DNA of 64,000 bases from JAAYZH01 sp964479695 (GTDB taxonomy: Bacteria > Bacillota > Clostridia > Saccharofermentanales > Fastidiosipilaceae): positions 1-64,000 of the forward strand of contig CAYZSO010000011.1 of the NCBI GenBank assembly GCA_964479695.1. Reading direction: 5' to 3'. Both the position numbers and the translations under genes were made by a program. Shown in pieces: positions 33,145-42,580 of this stretch. The notes under the pieces are model-generated. The model worked only from the letters and a program-made list of their open reading frames with translations. It had not been told where the DNA came from and did no database searches. Position 1 is the first letter of the stretch. The number at the start of each line of letters is the position of its first letter.

Positions 33145-33981
33145 ATGAAAGCAAGAAGAGTGGTACTGATCTTTTCCATTCTCCTAGGCATTGTGACCGC
33201 AATAGGGATTTTCTTCTACATAAGAAATCAACAGCAAGCACCCATGAATCCGATTGTTTATCGCAAAGTGGTTGTGGCTGCAGCGGCCATTCCCGAAAAT
33301 TCAGTGATTACCGCGGATATGCTCGAACTGCGGGATGTCCCGGAACAAGCTGTGCATCCGGATGCTTTTACCGAGATGGACGGCTTGGTCGGAGCGGTCA
33401 CTTCGAATGCCATTTTCAAAGACGAGCAAGTTCTGCGCAGCCGTGTCGTTCTGGGTCGGACCGACGACGCCAATAAACTGGCGTACCAAATTCCGGAGAA
33501 CATGCGCGCGATTTCGATTCCGATTTCTGAACTTTCTGCTGTCTCAGGGTATATCAGGCAAGGGGATTTCATTGACATCTTGGTAACCTATGAACAGAAC
33601 CTCTTATATCCGGTCCAGCCGACCCCCACACCTACCCCCGGCGCTCCGCCGGCACAACCCGGAGCGCCCACGGAGACCACCGTAACCGAGCGGCTCTTAA
33701 CGACTGTGTATACGCAGTTTCAGAAATTAGAGGTGCTTCGCATCGGCCCTTCCGGTCGCGCGGCGGATGATACGTCAATTCCGGGAACGATGGTTCTGCT
33801 TGTGACGCCTCAACAGGCGGAAGAAGTGGTCTTCGCGATGGCCACCGGCTCACTCACCTTGGCTCTGCGAAATCCCGCGGATGGCGAAACGGTGGAAGTT
33901 GAATTCTATAATGCGGAGAAGTTCCGCGATCAACATATCGATCCGATCTGGGAAACGACAGCCACAACAGGGGGGGCGTGA
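33145..33981 (+). CDS. cpaB: CpaB/RcpC-like SAF-domain pilus assembly protein
   Basis: A 278-residue membrane-anchored protein. One N-terminal membrane segment (VVLIFSILLGIVTAIGIFFY) is followed by a SAF domain, VVVAAAAIPENSVITADMLEL then DVPEQAVHPDAF, and an RcpC-like region with DILVTYEQN and LLVTPQQAEEVVFAMATGSL. In Gram-negative systems it works with the secretin; here it is more likely a cell-envelope scaffold. A T/P-rich loop (PTPTPTPGAPPAQPGAPTET) interrupts it. GGGGG upstream supports the start. The next gene begins one base after its stop. Confidence 0.9.
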   Translation: MKARRVVLIFSILLGIVTAIGIFFYIRNQQQAPMNPIVYRKVVVAAAAIPENSVITADMLELRDVPEQAVHPDAFTEMDGLVGAVTSNAIFKDEQVLRSRVVLGRTDDANKLAYQIPENMRAISIPISELSAVSGYIRQGDFIDILVTYEQNLLYPVQPTPTPTPGAPPAQPGAPTETTVTERLLTTVYTQFQKLEVLRIGPSGRAADDTSIPGTMVLLVTPQQAEEVVFAMATGSLTLALRNPADGETVEVEFYNAEKFRDQHIDPIWETTATTGGA

Positions 33982-33982
33982 C

Positions 33983-35197
33983 ATGGAGAGCATTCGCGTT
34001 TTGGTAGCGTCTGATTTGATTGAACTTCGCTTGAAAATCAGTCAGGACTTAGCTGAAATCGAGCAAGTTCAATTATTGGAGCCGGCTTCCGGCGAGGCGG
34101 AGGCGGAGGCCAGGCTGCAGGATCAGGGAGCCGATGTGGTGCTGGTGGATAATTCGCTGGACGGGAACGGCTATGCGGCTGCCCAGAAGCTCCACCAGGC
34201 TTTCCCCGGCACGGGAATTATCCTCATTGAGGAGACGATTCGGGATGATACCTTGCACAGAGCGCTCCTCGCGGGTGCCAATGATGTGCTGATCTACCCC
34301 TTCGAGCCGAAGTTGCTCTTGGAATCGATCACGAGATCGGCGGCTTTGGCCAAAGAACAAGCCGGCCAAGTGAGTGCCTCAGGGAAGAGGTTCTTACCTA
34401 AGACGCGTAAGGCGGAAGTGATTACGGTCTTCAGCCCGAAAGGCGGGGTGGGGAAGACGCTAACGTCTATTAATGAGGCGGTTTCGCTCTATCAACAGAC
34501 GAAATCGGATGTGGCACTGGTGGATTTTGACTTGGATTATGGCACGGTGGCGTTGGGTATGAATTTGCAGCCGTTCTATACTTTGTCGGACATTCTGGAA
34601 GATATGCGCAATATCAACGCGGAAACGATCAGCAGCTACTTGACGCCGCACGAGAGCGGGGTGCTGGTTCTGCCCGGTAACGCGATGCCCAGACTGGAAC
34701 CTTATGTCAGGCAAGACCAGATTGCTGCGATTATTGCGGCGCTCAGAGATTCGTTTGATTTTGTCGTGATTGATATGCCGTCGAGGTTCAGTGAAGAGCT
34801 GAGTCCGGCGCTGACTATGGCGAGTCGGATTTTCCTGATTGCGACGCCGGAAATCAGTACGTTGCGGAATATCAAGGCATCGCTGGTGGCTTTTGGAAAC
34901 CTGGGGATTTCACTTGAGAAGGTGAAAGTCGTCCTGAACCGCGCGGATCTCAACCGCAGTATTCGGCCGAATGATGTGGCGAAGACCTTGGAAAGAGAAA
35001 TTTACGGGAGCCTCCGCGATGATTCGAAGAGCGTCATTCGCTCGATGAATGAGGGGAAGCCTCTGGTGGCCTCCACGACGAGGCGCGGACTTGTGCGGGA
35101 TTTCGAACTTCTGACGCATAAATATTTGAGCGAATCCGGCAGAATGCCGACACGCACGAAGGGCAGGGGGCAGCAGAGAGAGAAGAGCGAGCAGTAG
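33983..35197 (+). CDS. tadZ: CpaE/TadZ-like ATPase for pilus localisation
   Basis: A 404-residue protein with an N-terminal receiver-like domain (about 1-120, with VVLVDNSLDGNGY) and a MinD/ParA-type ATPase whose deviant Walker A is VFSPKGGVGKTLTSIN. DFDLDYGTVALGMNL follows. TadZ places the Tad machine at a site in the cell. GGGGGG overlapping the end of cpaB supports ATG 33983 over the upstream ATG 33881, which would overlap cpaB by 100 bases. A TTTGGCCAAA at 34345 encodes ALAKEQ in the linker. Confidence 0.9.
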   Translation: MESIRVLVASDLIELRLKISQDLAEIEQVQLLEPASGEAEAEARLQDQGADVVLVDNSLDGNGYAAAQKLHQAFPGTGIILIEETIRDDTLHRALLAGANDVLIYPFEPKLLLESITRSAALAKEQAGQVSASGKRFLPKTRKAEVITVFSPKGGVGKTLTSINEAVSLYQQTKSDVALVDFDLDYGTVALGMNLQPFYTLSDILEDMRNINAETISSYLTPHESGVLVLPGNAMPRLEPYVRQDQIAAIIAALRDSFDFVVIDMPSRFSEELSPALTMASRIFLIATPEISTLRNIKASLVAFGNLGISLEKVKVVLNRADLNRSIRPNDVAKTLEREIYGSLRDDSKSVIRSMNEGKPLVASTTRRGLVRDFELLTHKYLSESGRMPTRTKGRGQQREKSEQ

Positions 35198-35322
35198 ATT
35201 GAGCTTCGCTTGCGTGGGTCGATTGCGATCCACGTACGTAGGTCGAGTAAGCTCTTCCTGAGTGGATAGATTGGGCTCTTCTTGAGTGGATAGATTGCGT
35301 TCCACTTGCGTGGATAGAAATC
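35195..35322 (+). repeat. 24-bp tandem repeat between tadZ and cpaF
   Basis: Four to five imperfect units with a 24-base period, such as AGTGGATAGATTGGGCTCTT plus CTTG, fill nearly the whole spacer up to the cpaF ribosome binding site. The period is a multiple of three, but no ribosome binding site or fitting frame exists on the plus strand. Confidence 0.85.
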
Positions 35323-35331
35323 GAGGAAACG

Positions 35332-36735
35332 ATGATCAATATGAGTGGCTTAGCAGGAGCGGGAACCGGTGCGGGCGCAGGTGCAGGTGCGGGTTCCGGC
35401 GCGAGAGTGGGTACGGAGAATGGTTCCAATCAGACGGACGGCCAGAAGGTCGGTTCGGTGACTGACAAGCGCGAGCAGCTGATGGATGAACTGAGTGCCG
35501 TGACGCTGAATCTGGTGATTGATAATGTCCAGATTCAGACGAACTCTACTGACCCGGCCGTTCGGAAACAGACTTTCGAGCAGATCCTCCGCATTGTGAG
35601 TGAGGTGTTGAACGAAAAAAAGGAACACCTGACGTTGGTGGAGAGGCAAAAAGTCGCTAATTCGGTGATGGATGAGATTTTCGGCTTTGGCCCAATCACA
35701 CAACTCCTGAAAGACCCCACAATCTCTGAAGTTATGGTGAACTCAACTCACCAAGTGTACATCGAACGTAAGGGTAAACTGGAACTGACGAATGTGCATT
35801 TCCGCGACGAGAACCATATCTATCATATTATCGATAAAATCGTTTCCCCGCTGGGCAGGCACGTGGATGAGTCTTCGCCGATGGTGGATGCCCGCCTGCC
35901 GGATGGTTCGCGTGTAAACATTATTATTCCGCCTCTGTCGCTCAAGGGACCCACAATTACGATTCGTAAATTCGCGGCTGATCCGTTCACCCGCAATGAC
36001 TTGATTAATTTCGGGACGCTGAATTATGACATGGCGGATTTCCTGAAGGCTTGCGTTGAGGGACGCATGAATATTCTGGTTTCGGGCGGTACCGGCAGTG
36101 GTAAGACGACGCTCTTGAATGTGCTTTCCGGCTTCATTCCGCATACGGAACGCATTGTGACGATTGAGGATGCGGCTGAACTTCAGCTGCAGCAAGAACA
36201 TGTGGTGACACTAGAGAGCCGGCCTGCCAATATTGAGGGGCAGGGACGGATTGCGGTTCGTGAACTGGTGGTGAATGCTTTGCGTATGAGGCCTGACCGA
36301 ATTGTTGTCGGAGAGGTACGTAGTGCGGAGGCTCTGGATATGCTCCAAGCGATGAATACCGGCCATGACGGCTCGCTGACGACGATCCATGCGAACACAC
36401 CTCGAGACTCGCTCTCCCGTTTGGAGACGATGGTGATGATGTCGGGTATGGAGCTGCCGTCTCGGGCGATCCGGGAGCAGGTTTCTTCGGCGATTCAGGT
36501 GATTGTGCAGATTGCGCGTTTTGTCGACGGGACTCGTAAAGTTTCCCGCGTTTCGGAAATCACCGGGATGGAGGGGGACACGATTACGATGCAGGATATT
36601 TTCGTGTTTCAACAGGAAGGTTTGGACGAACATAATCAAGTGATTGGCCGGCATGTCCCTACGGGTATCCAGCCGACGTTCTTGGATCGTTTGGCGCGTG
36701 CGGGAGCGAAAATCCCGCCCGGGCTGTTTAAGTAG
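35332..36735 (+). CDS. cpaF: CpaF/TadA secretion ATPase
   Basis: A 467-residue hexameric ATPase that drives Flp pilus assembly. It has Walker A NILVSGGTGSGKTTLLNVLS, the Asp box IVTIEDAAELQL, Walker B DRIVVGEVRSAEALDML and the His box GHDGSLTTIHANTP, as in CpaF. The first 30 residues are a G/A-rich tract, GAGTGAGAGAGAGSGA, from a short DNA repeat; it is not part of the family. GAGGAA upstream supports ATG 35332. It is followed by tadB and tadC, the usual order. Confidence 0.95.
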   Translation: MINMSGLAGAGTGAGAGAGAGSGARVGTENGSNQTDGQKVGSVTDKREQLMDELSAVTLNLVIDNVQIQTNSTDPAVRKQTFEQILRIVSEVLNEKKEHLTLVERQKVANSVMDEIFGFGPITQLLKDPTISEVMVNSTHQVYIERKGKLELTNVHFRDENHIYHIIDKIVSPLGRHVDESSPMVDARLPDGSRVNIIIPPLSLKGPTITIRKFAADPFTRNDLINFGTLNYDMADFLKACVEGRMNILVSGGTGSGKTTLLNVLSGFIPHTERIVTIEDAAELQLQQEHVVTLESRPANIEGQGRIAVRELVVNALRMRPDRIVVGEVRSAEALDMLQAMNTGHDGSLTTIHANTPRDSLSRLETMVMMSGMELPSRAIREQVSSAIQVIVQIARFVDGTRKVSRVSEITGMEGDTITMQDIFVFQQEGLDEHNQVIGRHVPTGIQPTFLDRLARAGAKIPPGLFK

Positions 36736-36767
36736 AGGCGTTTCGAAAACGCGTAAGGAGGGAAGCC

Positions 36768-37760
36768 ATGAGTCAGCAAGTACTGATCATTTTACTCGTC
36801 GGAGGAGCAATCTCTGCCACCCTCTTTATCTATTCACTGCTGATGTTGATCTTCGCTTCGCGCATGCAGACCGGCAAGCGTTTAAAAGACATTAAGCGAC
36901 TCTCAGAAGTTGATGACGGGAGCCAAGTCGACCTGCCCGTAGGGCACGATACTTTCGGCCAACGCATGGTCCGCGGCTTAGGGAATGTCACACAGGCCGT
37001 GGGCGGTAATCGCAGAGACCGCGATAAACAGAAACTGAAACTTCAACGAGCAGGCGTTCTCCTGAAACCGGAAGAATTTAATGGCATAAAACTGGGTTCG
37101 GTACTCTTTTTTGCCTTGCTGTTTGGCTTACTCAGCCGCAATCCCTGGTTCATGCTCCTGGGTATTCCGGTGGGGCTGCTGTTGCCGGAACTTGTGATTT
37201 CTCTCATGACCAGCAAGCGTTCCAAAACCTTGAATTCCCAGCTGCCGGAAGCACTCAACGTTATTGCGAACGGTGTTCGCGCGGGCTTTAGTTTCCCGCA
37301 AGCCGTTGCCATGATCGTGGAAGAAATGGATGGGCCGATCGCGGAAGAATTCGGGAAATTGCTTCGTGAGAATTCCTTGGGGAAACCAATGGAAGAGGCA
37401 TTGCAGAATTTGTCCGACCGCACCGGTGATGAGGATCTGGATATCGTCATTACCGCGCTCTTGATCCAACGTCAGGTAGGTGGTTCCCTCGCGGAAATTC
37501 TGGATACCATTTCGGAAACCATCCGCGGCCGCGTGAAACTCAAAGGCGATATCCGCACACTGACTGCGCAAGGCAAGATGTCCGCGGTCATTGTGAGCAT
37601 CATGCCTTTTGCCATGGCCTTCTTACTGAATCTGGTCAATCCCGGTTACATGAATATCATGTTCACCGATCCGATCGGAATCGCTGCCCTCGTCGCGGCT
37701 CTGGTCTTTATGGCCTTGGGTATATTCCTCTTGTCTCGAATTATCCAGATCAAGGTCTAG
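36768..37760 (+). CDS. tadB: TadB-like pilus inner-membrane protein
   Basis: A 330-residue member of the GspF/T2SSF family. Membrane segments at the N-terminus (about 5-28), the middle (about 105-145) and the C-terminus enclose the soluble T2SSF domain with QLPEALNVIANGVRAGFSFPQ and DLDIVITALLIQRQVGGSLAEIL. It forms the membrane platform with TadC, worked by CpaF. AGGAGGG upstream fixes the start. It is 32 bases after cpaF. Confidence 0.93.
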   Translation: MSQQVLIILLVGGAISATLFIYSLLMLIFASRMQTGKRLKDIKRLSEVDDGSQVDLPVGHDTFGQRMVRGLGNVTQAVGGNRRDRDKQKLKLQRAGVLLKPEEFNGIKLGSVLFFALLFGLLSRNPWFMLLGIPVGLLLPELVISLMTSKRSKTLNSQLPEALNVIANGVRAGFSFPQAVAMIVEEMDGPIAEEFGKLLRENSLGKPMEEALQNLSDRTGDEDLDIVITALLIQRQVGGSLAEILDTISETIRGRVKLKGDIRTLTAQGKMSAVIVSIMPFAMAFLLNLVNPGYMNIMFTDPIGIAALVAALVFMALGIFLLSRIIQIKV

Positions 37761-37773
37761 GAAGGAGCAAATT

Positions 37774-38697
37774 ATGGATCCATTACAGATGCTCATGATC
37801 TTTGCCGGACTCGCCGCCGCCGGTTTATTCTTCGTGATCTTCGACAAAATCGCTTCCAAACGGGAGCGGGTCAAGAAGAGGCTTACGGAAGTCCAAGAAA
37901 TTTCGACTTCCGTTGAAGACGAGTCCGAATACCGCAAGCCATTTTCCGATCGAATTTTGAAGCCCATGTACCAGAACTTCTTGGCTTGGATCACCAGACT
38001 CACTCCGAAGGCCATCCTCAACCGCTACGATGAGCTTCTCACGCAAGCCGGTCTCCGTAGCCATTACACCCCGATCCGCATGATCGGCATTCAGCTTTTG
38101 TTGGGGATCTTCACTTTACTTATCGCTCTGATCCTCATTCCACCGGGTACCAATATGCGGGTGCTTCTCATCTTCACGCTTAGTTTGGTTCTGTTCATGC
38201 TGCCCTATCTCATGCTTCTTAGTCAGGCCAAAGCCCGCCTCATCCAAATTGATCGCACTTTGCCAGACTTACTAGACCTGTTGTATGTCAGTGTTGAGGC
38301 TGGTTTGAGTTTCGATATGGCCCTTCGGCGTACCGCCGAGAAAACAAAAGGTCCCCTAGCCGACGAAGTCCTGCAAGCGCTGACCGAAATGAGCAAAGGC
38401 CGCGATCGCAAAGACGCCCTCCGCGGCATTGCGGAACGCACGAAATCTTCTGATCTCACGACGTTCATCAGCTCGGTCATTCAAGCGGAACAACTAGGCA
38501 GCAACATCGCCAATACTCTCCGAATCCAGTCTTCCACCATGCGCCAAAAACGCGCCCAAAGAGCCGAAGAACAAGCGGCGAAACTCGCCACCAAAATGCT
38601 TTTTCCCATCGTTTTCATGATCTTCCCCGCGCTTCTGCTGGTCCTTCTGGGACCGACGTTGATCCGCTTACTCGATATGATGACCGGCCTATTTTAG
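37774..38697 (+). CDS. tadC: TadC-like pilus inner-membrane protein
   Basis: A 307-residue T2SSF-family protein, partner of TadB. The conserved region is RTLPDLLDLLYVSVEAGLSF with LRRTAEKTKGPLADEV and SVIQAEQLGSNIANTLRIQS. Three hydrophobic segments are seen, ending in IVFMIFPALLLVLLGPTLIRLL. It lies 13 bases after tadB with AGGAGC as ribosome binding site. GGCCAAAGCCCGCC near 38226 is a partial dispersed motif. Confidence 0.93.
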   Translation: MDPLQMLMIFAGLAAAGLFFVIFDKIASKRERVKKRLTEVQEISTSVEDESEYRKPFSDRILKPMYQNFLAWITRLTPKAILNRYDELLTQAGLRSHYTPIRMIGIQLLLGIFTLLIALILIPPGTNMRVLLIFTLSLVLFMLPYLMLLSQAKARLIQIDRTLPDLLDLLYVSVEAGLSFDMALRRTAEKTKGPLADEVLQALTEMSKGRDRKDALRGIAERTKSSDLTTFISSVIQAEQLGSNIANTLRIQSSTMRQKRAQRAEEQAAKLATKMLFPIVFMIFPALLLVLLGPTLIRLLDMMTGLF

Positions 38698-38824
38698 ATG
38701 CTCATTCGAAGCTCCGCACCCACGCCTGGTCCCCGATGTTAGGTGCCCAGAACGTAAAATAGTAAAGAATATTAAAGAAACCTTAAGCGGTCTCTGGAAG
38801 CCCGGAAAAATGTATAAGTTGTGC

Positions 38825-38842
38825 TAAACTTGACTTCATATG
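38825..38842 (+). promoter_or_regulatory. Possible leaderless start of the VWA gene
   Basis: The ATG at 38840 has no ribosome binding site. TGCTAAACT (38823-38831) looks like an extended -10 box ending about nine bases before the ATG, which would put the RNA start within a few bases of the start codon. No good -35 was found. Confidence 0.3.
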
Positions 38843-41800
38843 AAAAATAGTGAGCAAAGAAAAACTTCATACCCAATCGTACCGAAAGCTCAGGGGGCTT
38901 TGCTTTTATTTGTTCTGATTTTGTCTCTTATTTTCCCTAACTTAATACTGGGAAAGGTGAGTAGCCTATCGGCTAGCTCCGCGCCGCCAACGACTGCGGC
39001 GGCGCGATTGTCGGCGGCATCGACGGCGCGATTATCTGCGCCATCAATAGCGCAATTGTCGGCGCAGACGATACCGCAGCGCAGCACGCAATCGGTGACG
39101 CCACCGGTTCGTGAGCCTGATTTGTCGGTGGTTCTGCTTGCAGACACTTCGGGAAGTATGCGTGATAACGATCCGACAAATTTGCGTAATATCGCGCTCA
39201 GTGCTTTTATCGACATGCTTGGGGCCGACGATTCTTTGAGCCTCATCACTTTTTCCACGACGGCGCAGCAGGTTTGGCCATTGACTCGCCTGGGGGACAC
39301 CCGTGAGCCGCTGAAAGAACAGCTCACGGCCGCCATGGAGCCCGGAGGGTTTTCGGATTATGTTTCCGGCCTGCGTCTGGCACGTGAGACGCTGGCCGCC
39401 CGCACCGAGGGGACGAAGCCCATCATCGTCATGTTGACCGATGGCGAGCCTTACCCCAGCAATGAATACGCGAATGATGAGGCGATCCGCTCCGCTTATC
39501 AAGCACAGCTGGATGGGGAGATTGCGGCTTTGGCCGAAGCAGCTATACCCGTCTACTCCGTTGGTTTCAGCGAAGAAGTGGACTTGGCGGTCCTCGAGAA
39601 CATGGCTTCGCAAACCCAAGGCCAAGTGAGCGTCCAGTCCTCACCGGCTAGCCTTGAAGTGGCCCTTTTCAATGACATTCGTATCATCAAGAACCGCACA
39701 CTTGTGCTGGAGGAAACCCGCAATCTCGTGGCCGGCGATGAGCCGCAGATCGTGCGCGTTGAGATGGACGAACTGACCCGCCAACTGAAACTTCTCCTGA
39801 CGCACACCGGCGTTCAGGATTACCGCATCCAAATTGAGCCTCCCGCCGGTGTCGACATGGCGGCAAATGCCACGCTCACCGAGCACCAAGACTATTCACT
39901 GCTGGTCATTGAACCGGCGGCGGGGGCGGGGCTCGGCACCTGGCAAGTGAGGTTGTCCGGCGTCGGCGAGGTGCGCCTCTACGCAGACAAAGACCTCCAC
40001 ACCAAGCCCGCAATTCTGGCGCCGCTGACGCAGAATCTCCAATCTGCCGACGGCGACTTGGAAGTGCTGGTCGAGCTTCGCAACGAGATGGGCCGAGTCA
40101 CGGTTGACTCGCAACATTTTCAGGTGCGGGCGTCCATTACTTCGGATACCTCCGAAGGGGAGACGCCAATCGAGCTTCCGCTGACCTTTGCCGACGGCAT
40201 CTACCATGGCGTGGTTCCTGGCCCGCACCCCCCGGGCAATTACCAAGTTACGGCTGAACTGGTTTCTGACACACAGTTGATTGCTTCGACGACGATGGCT
40301 TTTACGGTCAGTAATTTACCGTCGCTCACCGTCGACCTCACCACGGACAACGCACTCTATCGCCTCGGCAACAAGGACACGGTCACGGCACAACTGCTCA
40401 TGGATGGTGTGCCCCTAGTGCCGGGCGAGGATCTGGTCTTGAGCCAGATCGCCTTGCAGCTGACCCCTGTGGACGCGGCAGCTGGTTCGAGTGGCCAAGC
40501 GGACGGCGATTCGAGCGGTCAGCCCGGCGATTCGAGTGGCCAGGTGGACGGCGATTCGGGCGTGCAAGCGGACGGCGATTCGGGCGCCCCAATAAGTGGC
40601 AGCCCGTCACTTTTCGTTTTCACTAACGACGGCACAGGTGTCGACGCCGAAGCCGCGGACAAGTTCTGGAGCACCGCCGTCACATGGGGCGAAGAAGGCA
40701 CATTTCGTGTAACAAGCCTTCTCGAAGGCACCTACCGAGGCCAGCAATTTTCCGACACGCAAGATCTGGGTCTCATTCAAGTTTCCGGTGCCGGCGCCAT
40801 CCGTCTCGAAGCCCAGCCCGCAACCTGGCTCACCGGGCGCGAGAACGTGCTGACCGTGACACTGATCAATAATTCAGCCTTCCAACAGGACCTGACTTTA
40901 TCCATGTCCGCCATAGACAGCAATGTTCCGGTCGAAATAAACGGCGGAACGTTCGTCCTCCAGCCCGAGCAAGTGCTCACCACCCAGCTCCAATTCACCA
41001 CCCTTCCGGAAAACACCCCCGCCTCATCGCTCCTCACCCTTCACATCACGCCCACCGATCAGCAAGTCGAAGTCAGCACGCAAGACCTCCAAATCCCGCT
41101 GACCGTCACGTCATCGGGTGCTTTGGCCAAAGCCGACCTCCTCACCTGGCTTAACCGCTGGGCTCCACTCATCCTCCTCATTGCGGCTATCCTTCTGATT
41201 TTCGTCCTCGGCGGCGTCATTCTGTACCGTCTCCGCGTGCGATCTCTCTACCAACTCCACGGTGAGCTTCACTTACATTGGTCGGCCAAAGCCCTCTACT
41301 CCGGCCGTCCTCTCCTATTGCTGCGTACCAAAACCGGCAAGCCCGTCAACGACATCTCGACTGTCATGACAGTCGTTGACGCTGTTGGCGCTGCCGCTGT
41401 TGGCGTCGGCGGTGCCACCAACGGCGCCGCTGCCTCAAGCACCGCTGCTTCTGGCACCGCTGCTTCTGGCGTCTCCGCTTCTGGCACCGCTGCTTCTGGT
41501 GTCGCCGCTTCTGGCAGCGTCGATAGTGTTGATAACAGCTCTGTTGAAGCAGCCCGCAGTGGTAAAGACAGAGGCAAAGACAGAGGCAAAGACAGAGAAA
41601 AAGACAGAGGTAAACGAAGTAGATTTTTCGCCGGAAGTAACGATGGCAGCATGGACGAAGGCAAAGCGACAAGTGGCAAAACCGGAGGCGGAGGCAATGC
41701 TGGCGGCAGAAGCAATACTGCCTCTAAGGCAGAGGAAGGTAGAGATGTTCTCTCAGGTAGATTCGGTGGGAGTTTTGGGGGGAGTTTAGGTGAGGGTTTT

Positions 41801-42580
41801 GGTGAGCGTGGATCAAAAAGTAGAGATGTACTCGCCGGCCGAAATGATGTAAACATCGGCAGCAATGCCGCTGACGTTGCAACCACCGATAATGCTGGTG
41901 TTGACGGCGCTGCCTATGCCAGTGACGCCGTTGACCGTACCGCCTCTGCCGGTGCCGACATTGACGGTGTGCCACCCAGTGAATCCCTCAGTAAATCTGA
42001 TGGCAGAAATGCCCTCCCGCAAGACCCAATCAATTCAGTCAAGGGCACCGGTGCGCAAACTGATGGAGGTGCTGGCGGGGTTGCCGGTGGAGTTGTTGGT
42101 GGAGTTACTGGTGGAGTGGCTGGTTCGGTCACAAGTGCGCTTACTGGTGTAAATTCCATAAGACACAGCGGCGAGAATGAAGAACATGTTGAATCCGTAG
42201 TTATAAACTTGGATAAACTTCGTACCAATGGCATTTCGATTAGCCTTGGTAAAACTAAAACAAAGACAAAAACTGATTATACAATTCCTGACTCAAGTTC
42301 GGATTTCATTCTCTACATCGAATTAGTAGAGATCCCAATCCGGAATCCGGTATTAGCTGGCTGGGGTTCGCTGAGGAAGAGGGAGGGGGCTTTGGCCGAC
42401 GTAATAGTTAAGGCTGACTCCCCGGGCTTCCTGGAATACAACGGCCGAATCAAAGGGCAGCAAATCGTTCAAGCGGGCGACAAATGGCAGGCTGGCGACG
42501 TTCTGTTTGCGTATCTTGAACGCGATGGGGCGGCTGCCCAAGCGGCTGGCGGCAAAAATGTGCTCGAGGGGAAATTGTGA
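38840..42580 (+). CDS. Giant von Willebrand A surface protein
   Basis: A 1246-residue protein. A signal-like segment (about 19-37) is followed by a Ser/Ala-rich repeat tract and a VWA domain with a full metal site: DTSGS at 102-106, Thr in SLITFSTTAQQ and Asp in VMLTDGEPYP. Several beta-rich domains lead to a membrane helix at about 772-798, then a mainly low-complexity tail of about 440 residues: TAASG/VSASG units (near 860-890), GKDR units (near 910-925) and GGV(A/V/T) units (near 1075-1100). The VWA part should face outside, where it may bind protein or matrix through a metal ion. It lies behind tadC and may belong to the pilus system. Confidence 0.8.
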   Translation: MKNSEQRKTSYPIVPKAQGALLLFVLILSLIFPNLILGKVSSLSASSAPPTTAAARLSAASTARLSAPSIAQLSAQTIPQRSTQSVTPPVREPDLSVVLLADTSGSMRDNDPTNLRNIALSAFIDMLGADDSLSLITFSTTAQQVWPLTRLGDTREPLKEQLTAAMEPGGFSDYVSGLRLARETLAARTEGTKPIIVMLTDGEPYPSNEYANDEAIRSAYQAQLDGEIAALAEAAIPVYSVGFSEEVDLAVLENMASQTQGQVSVQSSPASLEVALFNDIRIIKNRTLVLEETRNLVAGDEPQIVRVEMDELTRQLKLLLTHTGVQDYRIQIEPPAGVDMAANATLTEHQDYSLLVIEPAAGAGLGTWQVRLSGVGEVRLYADKDLHTKPAILAPLTQNLQSADGDLEVLVELRNEMGRVTVDSQHFQVRASITSDTSEGETPIELPLTFADGIYHGVVPGPHPPGNYQVTAELVSDTQLIASTTMAFTVSNLPSLTVDLTTDNALYRLGNKDTVTAQLLMDGVPLVPGEDLVLSQIALQLTPVDAAAGSSGQADGDSSGQPGDSSGQVDGDSGVQADGDSGAPISGSPSLFVFTNDGTGVDAEAADKFWSTAVTWGEEGTFRVTSLLEGTYRGQQFSDTQDLGLIQVSGAGAIRLEAQPATWLTGRENVLTVTLINNSAFQQDLTLSMSAIDSNVPVEINGGTFVLQPEQVLTTQLQFTTLPENTPASSLLTLHITPTDQQVEVSTQDLQIPLTVTSSGALAKADLLTWLNRWAPLILLIAAILLIFVLGGVILYRLRVRSLYQLHGELHLHWSAKALYSGRPLLLLRTKTGKPVNDISTVMTVVDAVGAAAVGVGGATNGAAASSTAASGTAASGVSASGTAASGVAASGSVDSVDNSSVEAARSGKDRGKDRGKDREKDRGKRSRFFAGSNDGSMDEGKATSGKTGGGGNAGGRSNTASKAEEGRDVLSGRFGGSFGGSLGEGFGERGSKSRDVLAGRNDVNIGSNAADVATTDNAGVDGAAYASDAVDRTASAGADIDGVPPSESLSKSDGRNALPQDPINSVKGTGAQTDGGAGGVAGGVVGGVTGGVAGSVTSALTGVNSIRHSGENEEHVESVVINLDKLRTNGISISLGKTKTKTKTDYTIPDSSSDFILYIELVEIPIRNPVLAGWGSLRKREGALADVIVKADSPGFLEYNGRIKGQQIVQAGDKWQAGDVLFAYLERDGAAAQAAGGKNVLEGKL
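40476..40600 (+). repeat. In-frame repeat in VWA gene (SSGQ.DGD units)
   Basis: Irregular 21-27 base units encode SSGQADGD, SSGQPGD, SSGQVDGD and SGVQADGD. It lies in an extracellular inter-domain stretch. All steps keep the frame. Confidence 0.8.
41430..41620 (+). repeat. In-frame 15-bp and 12-bp repeats in VWA gene
   Basis: First come about six units of a 15-base repeat (GCTTCTGGCACCGCT type, encoding TAASG or VSASG). After a short gap come four units of a 12-base repeat (GGCAAAGACAGA, encoding GKDR). Both lie in the predicted cytoplasmic tail. Confidence 0.85.

Noticed and set aside
35195..35322. A small repeat-protein gene between tadZ and cpaF
   Set aside because: The 24-bp period would allow an 8-residue repeat, but no plus-strand start with a ribosome binding site exists and the minus-strand frames overlap tadZ.
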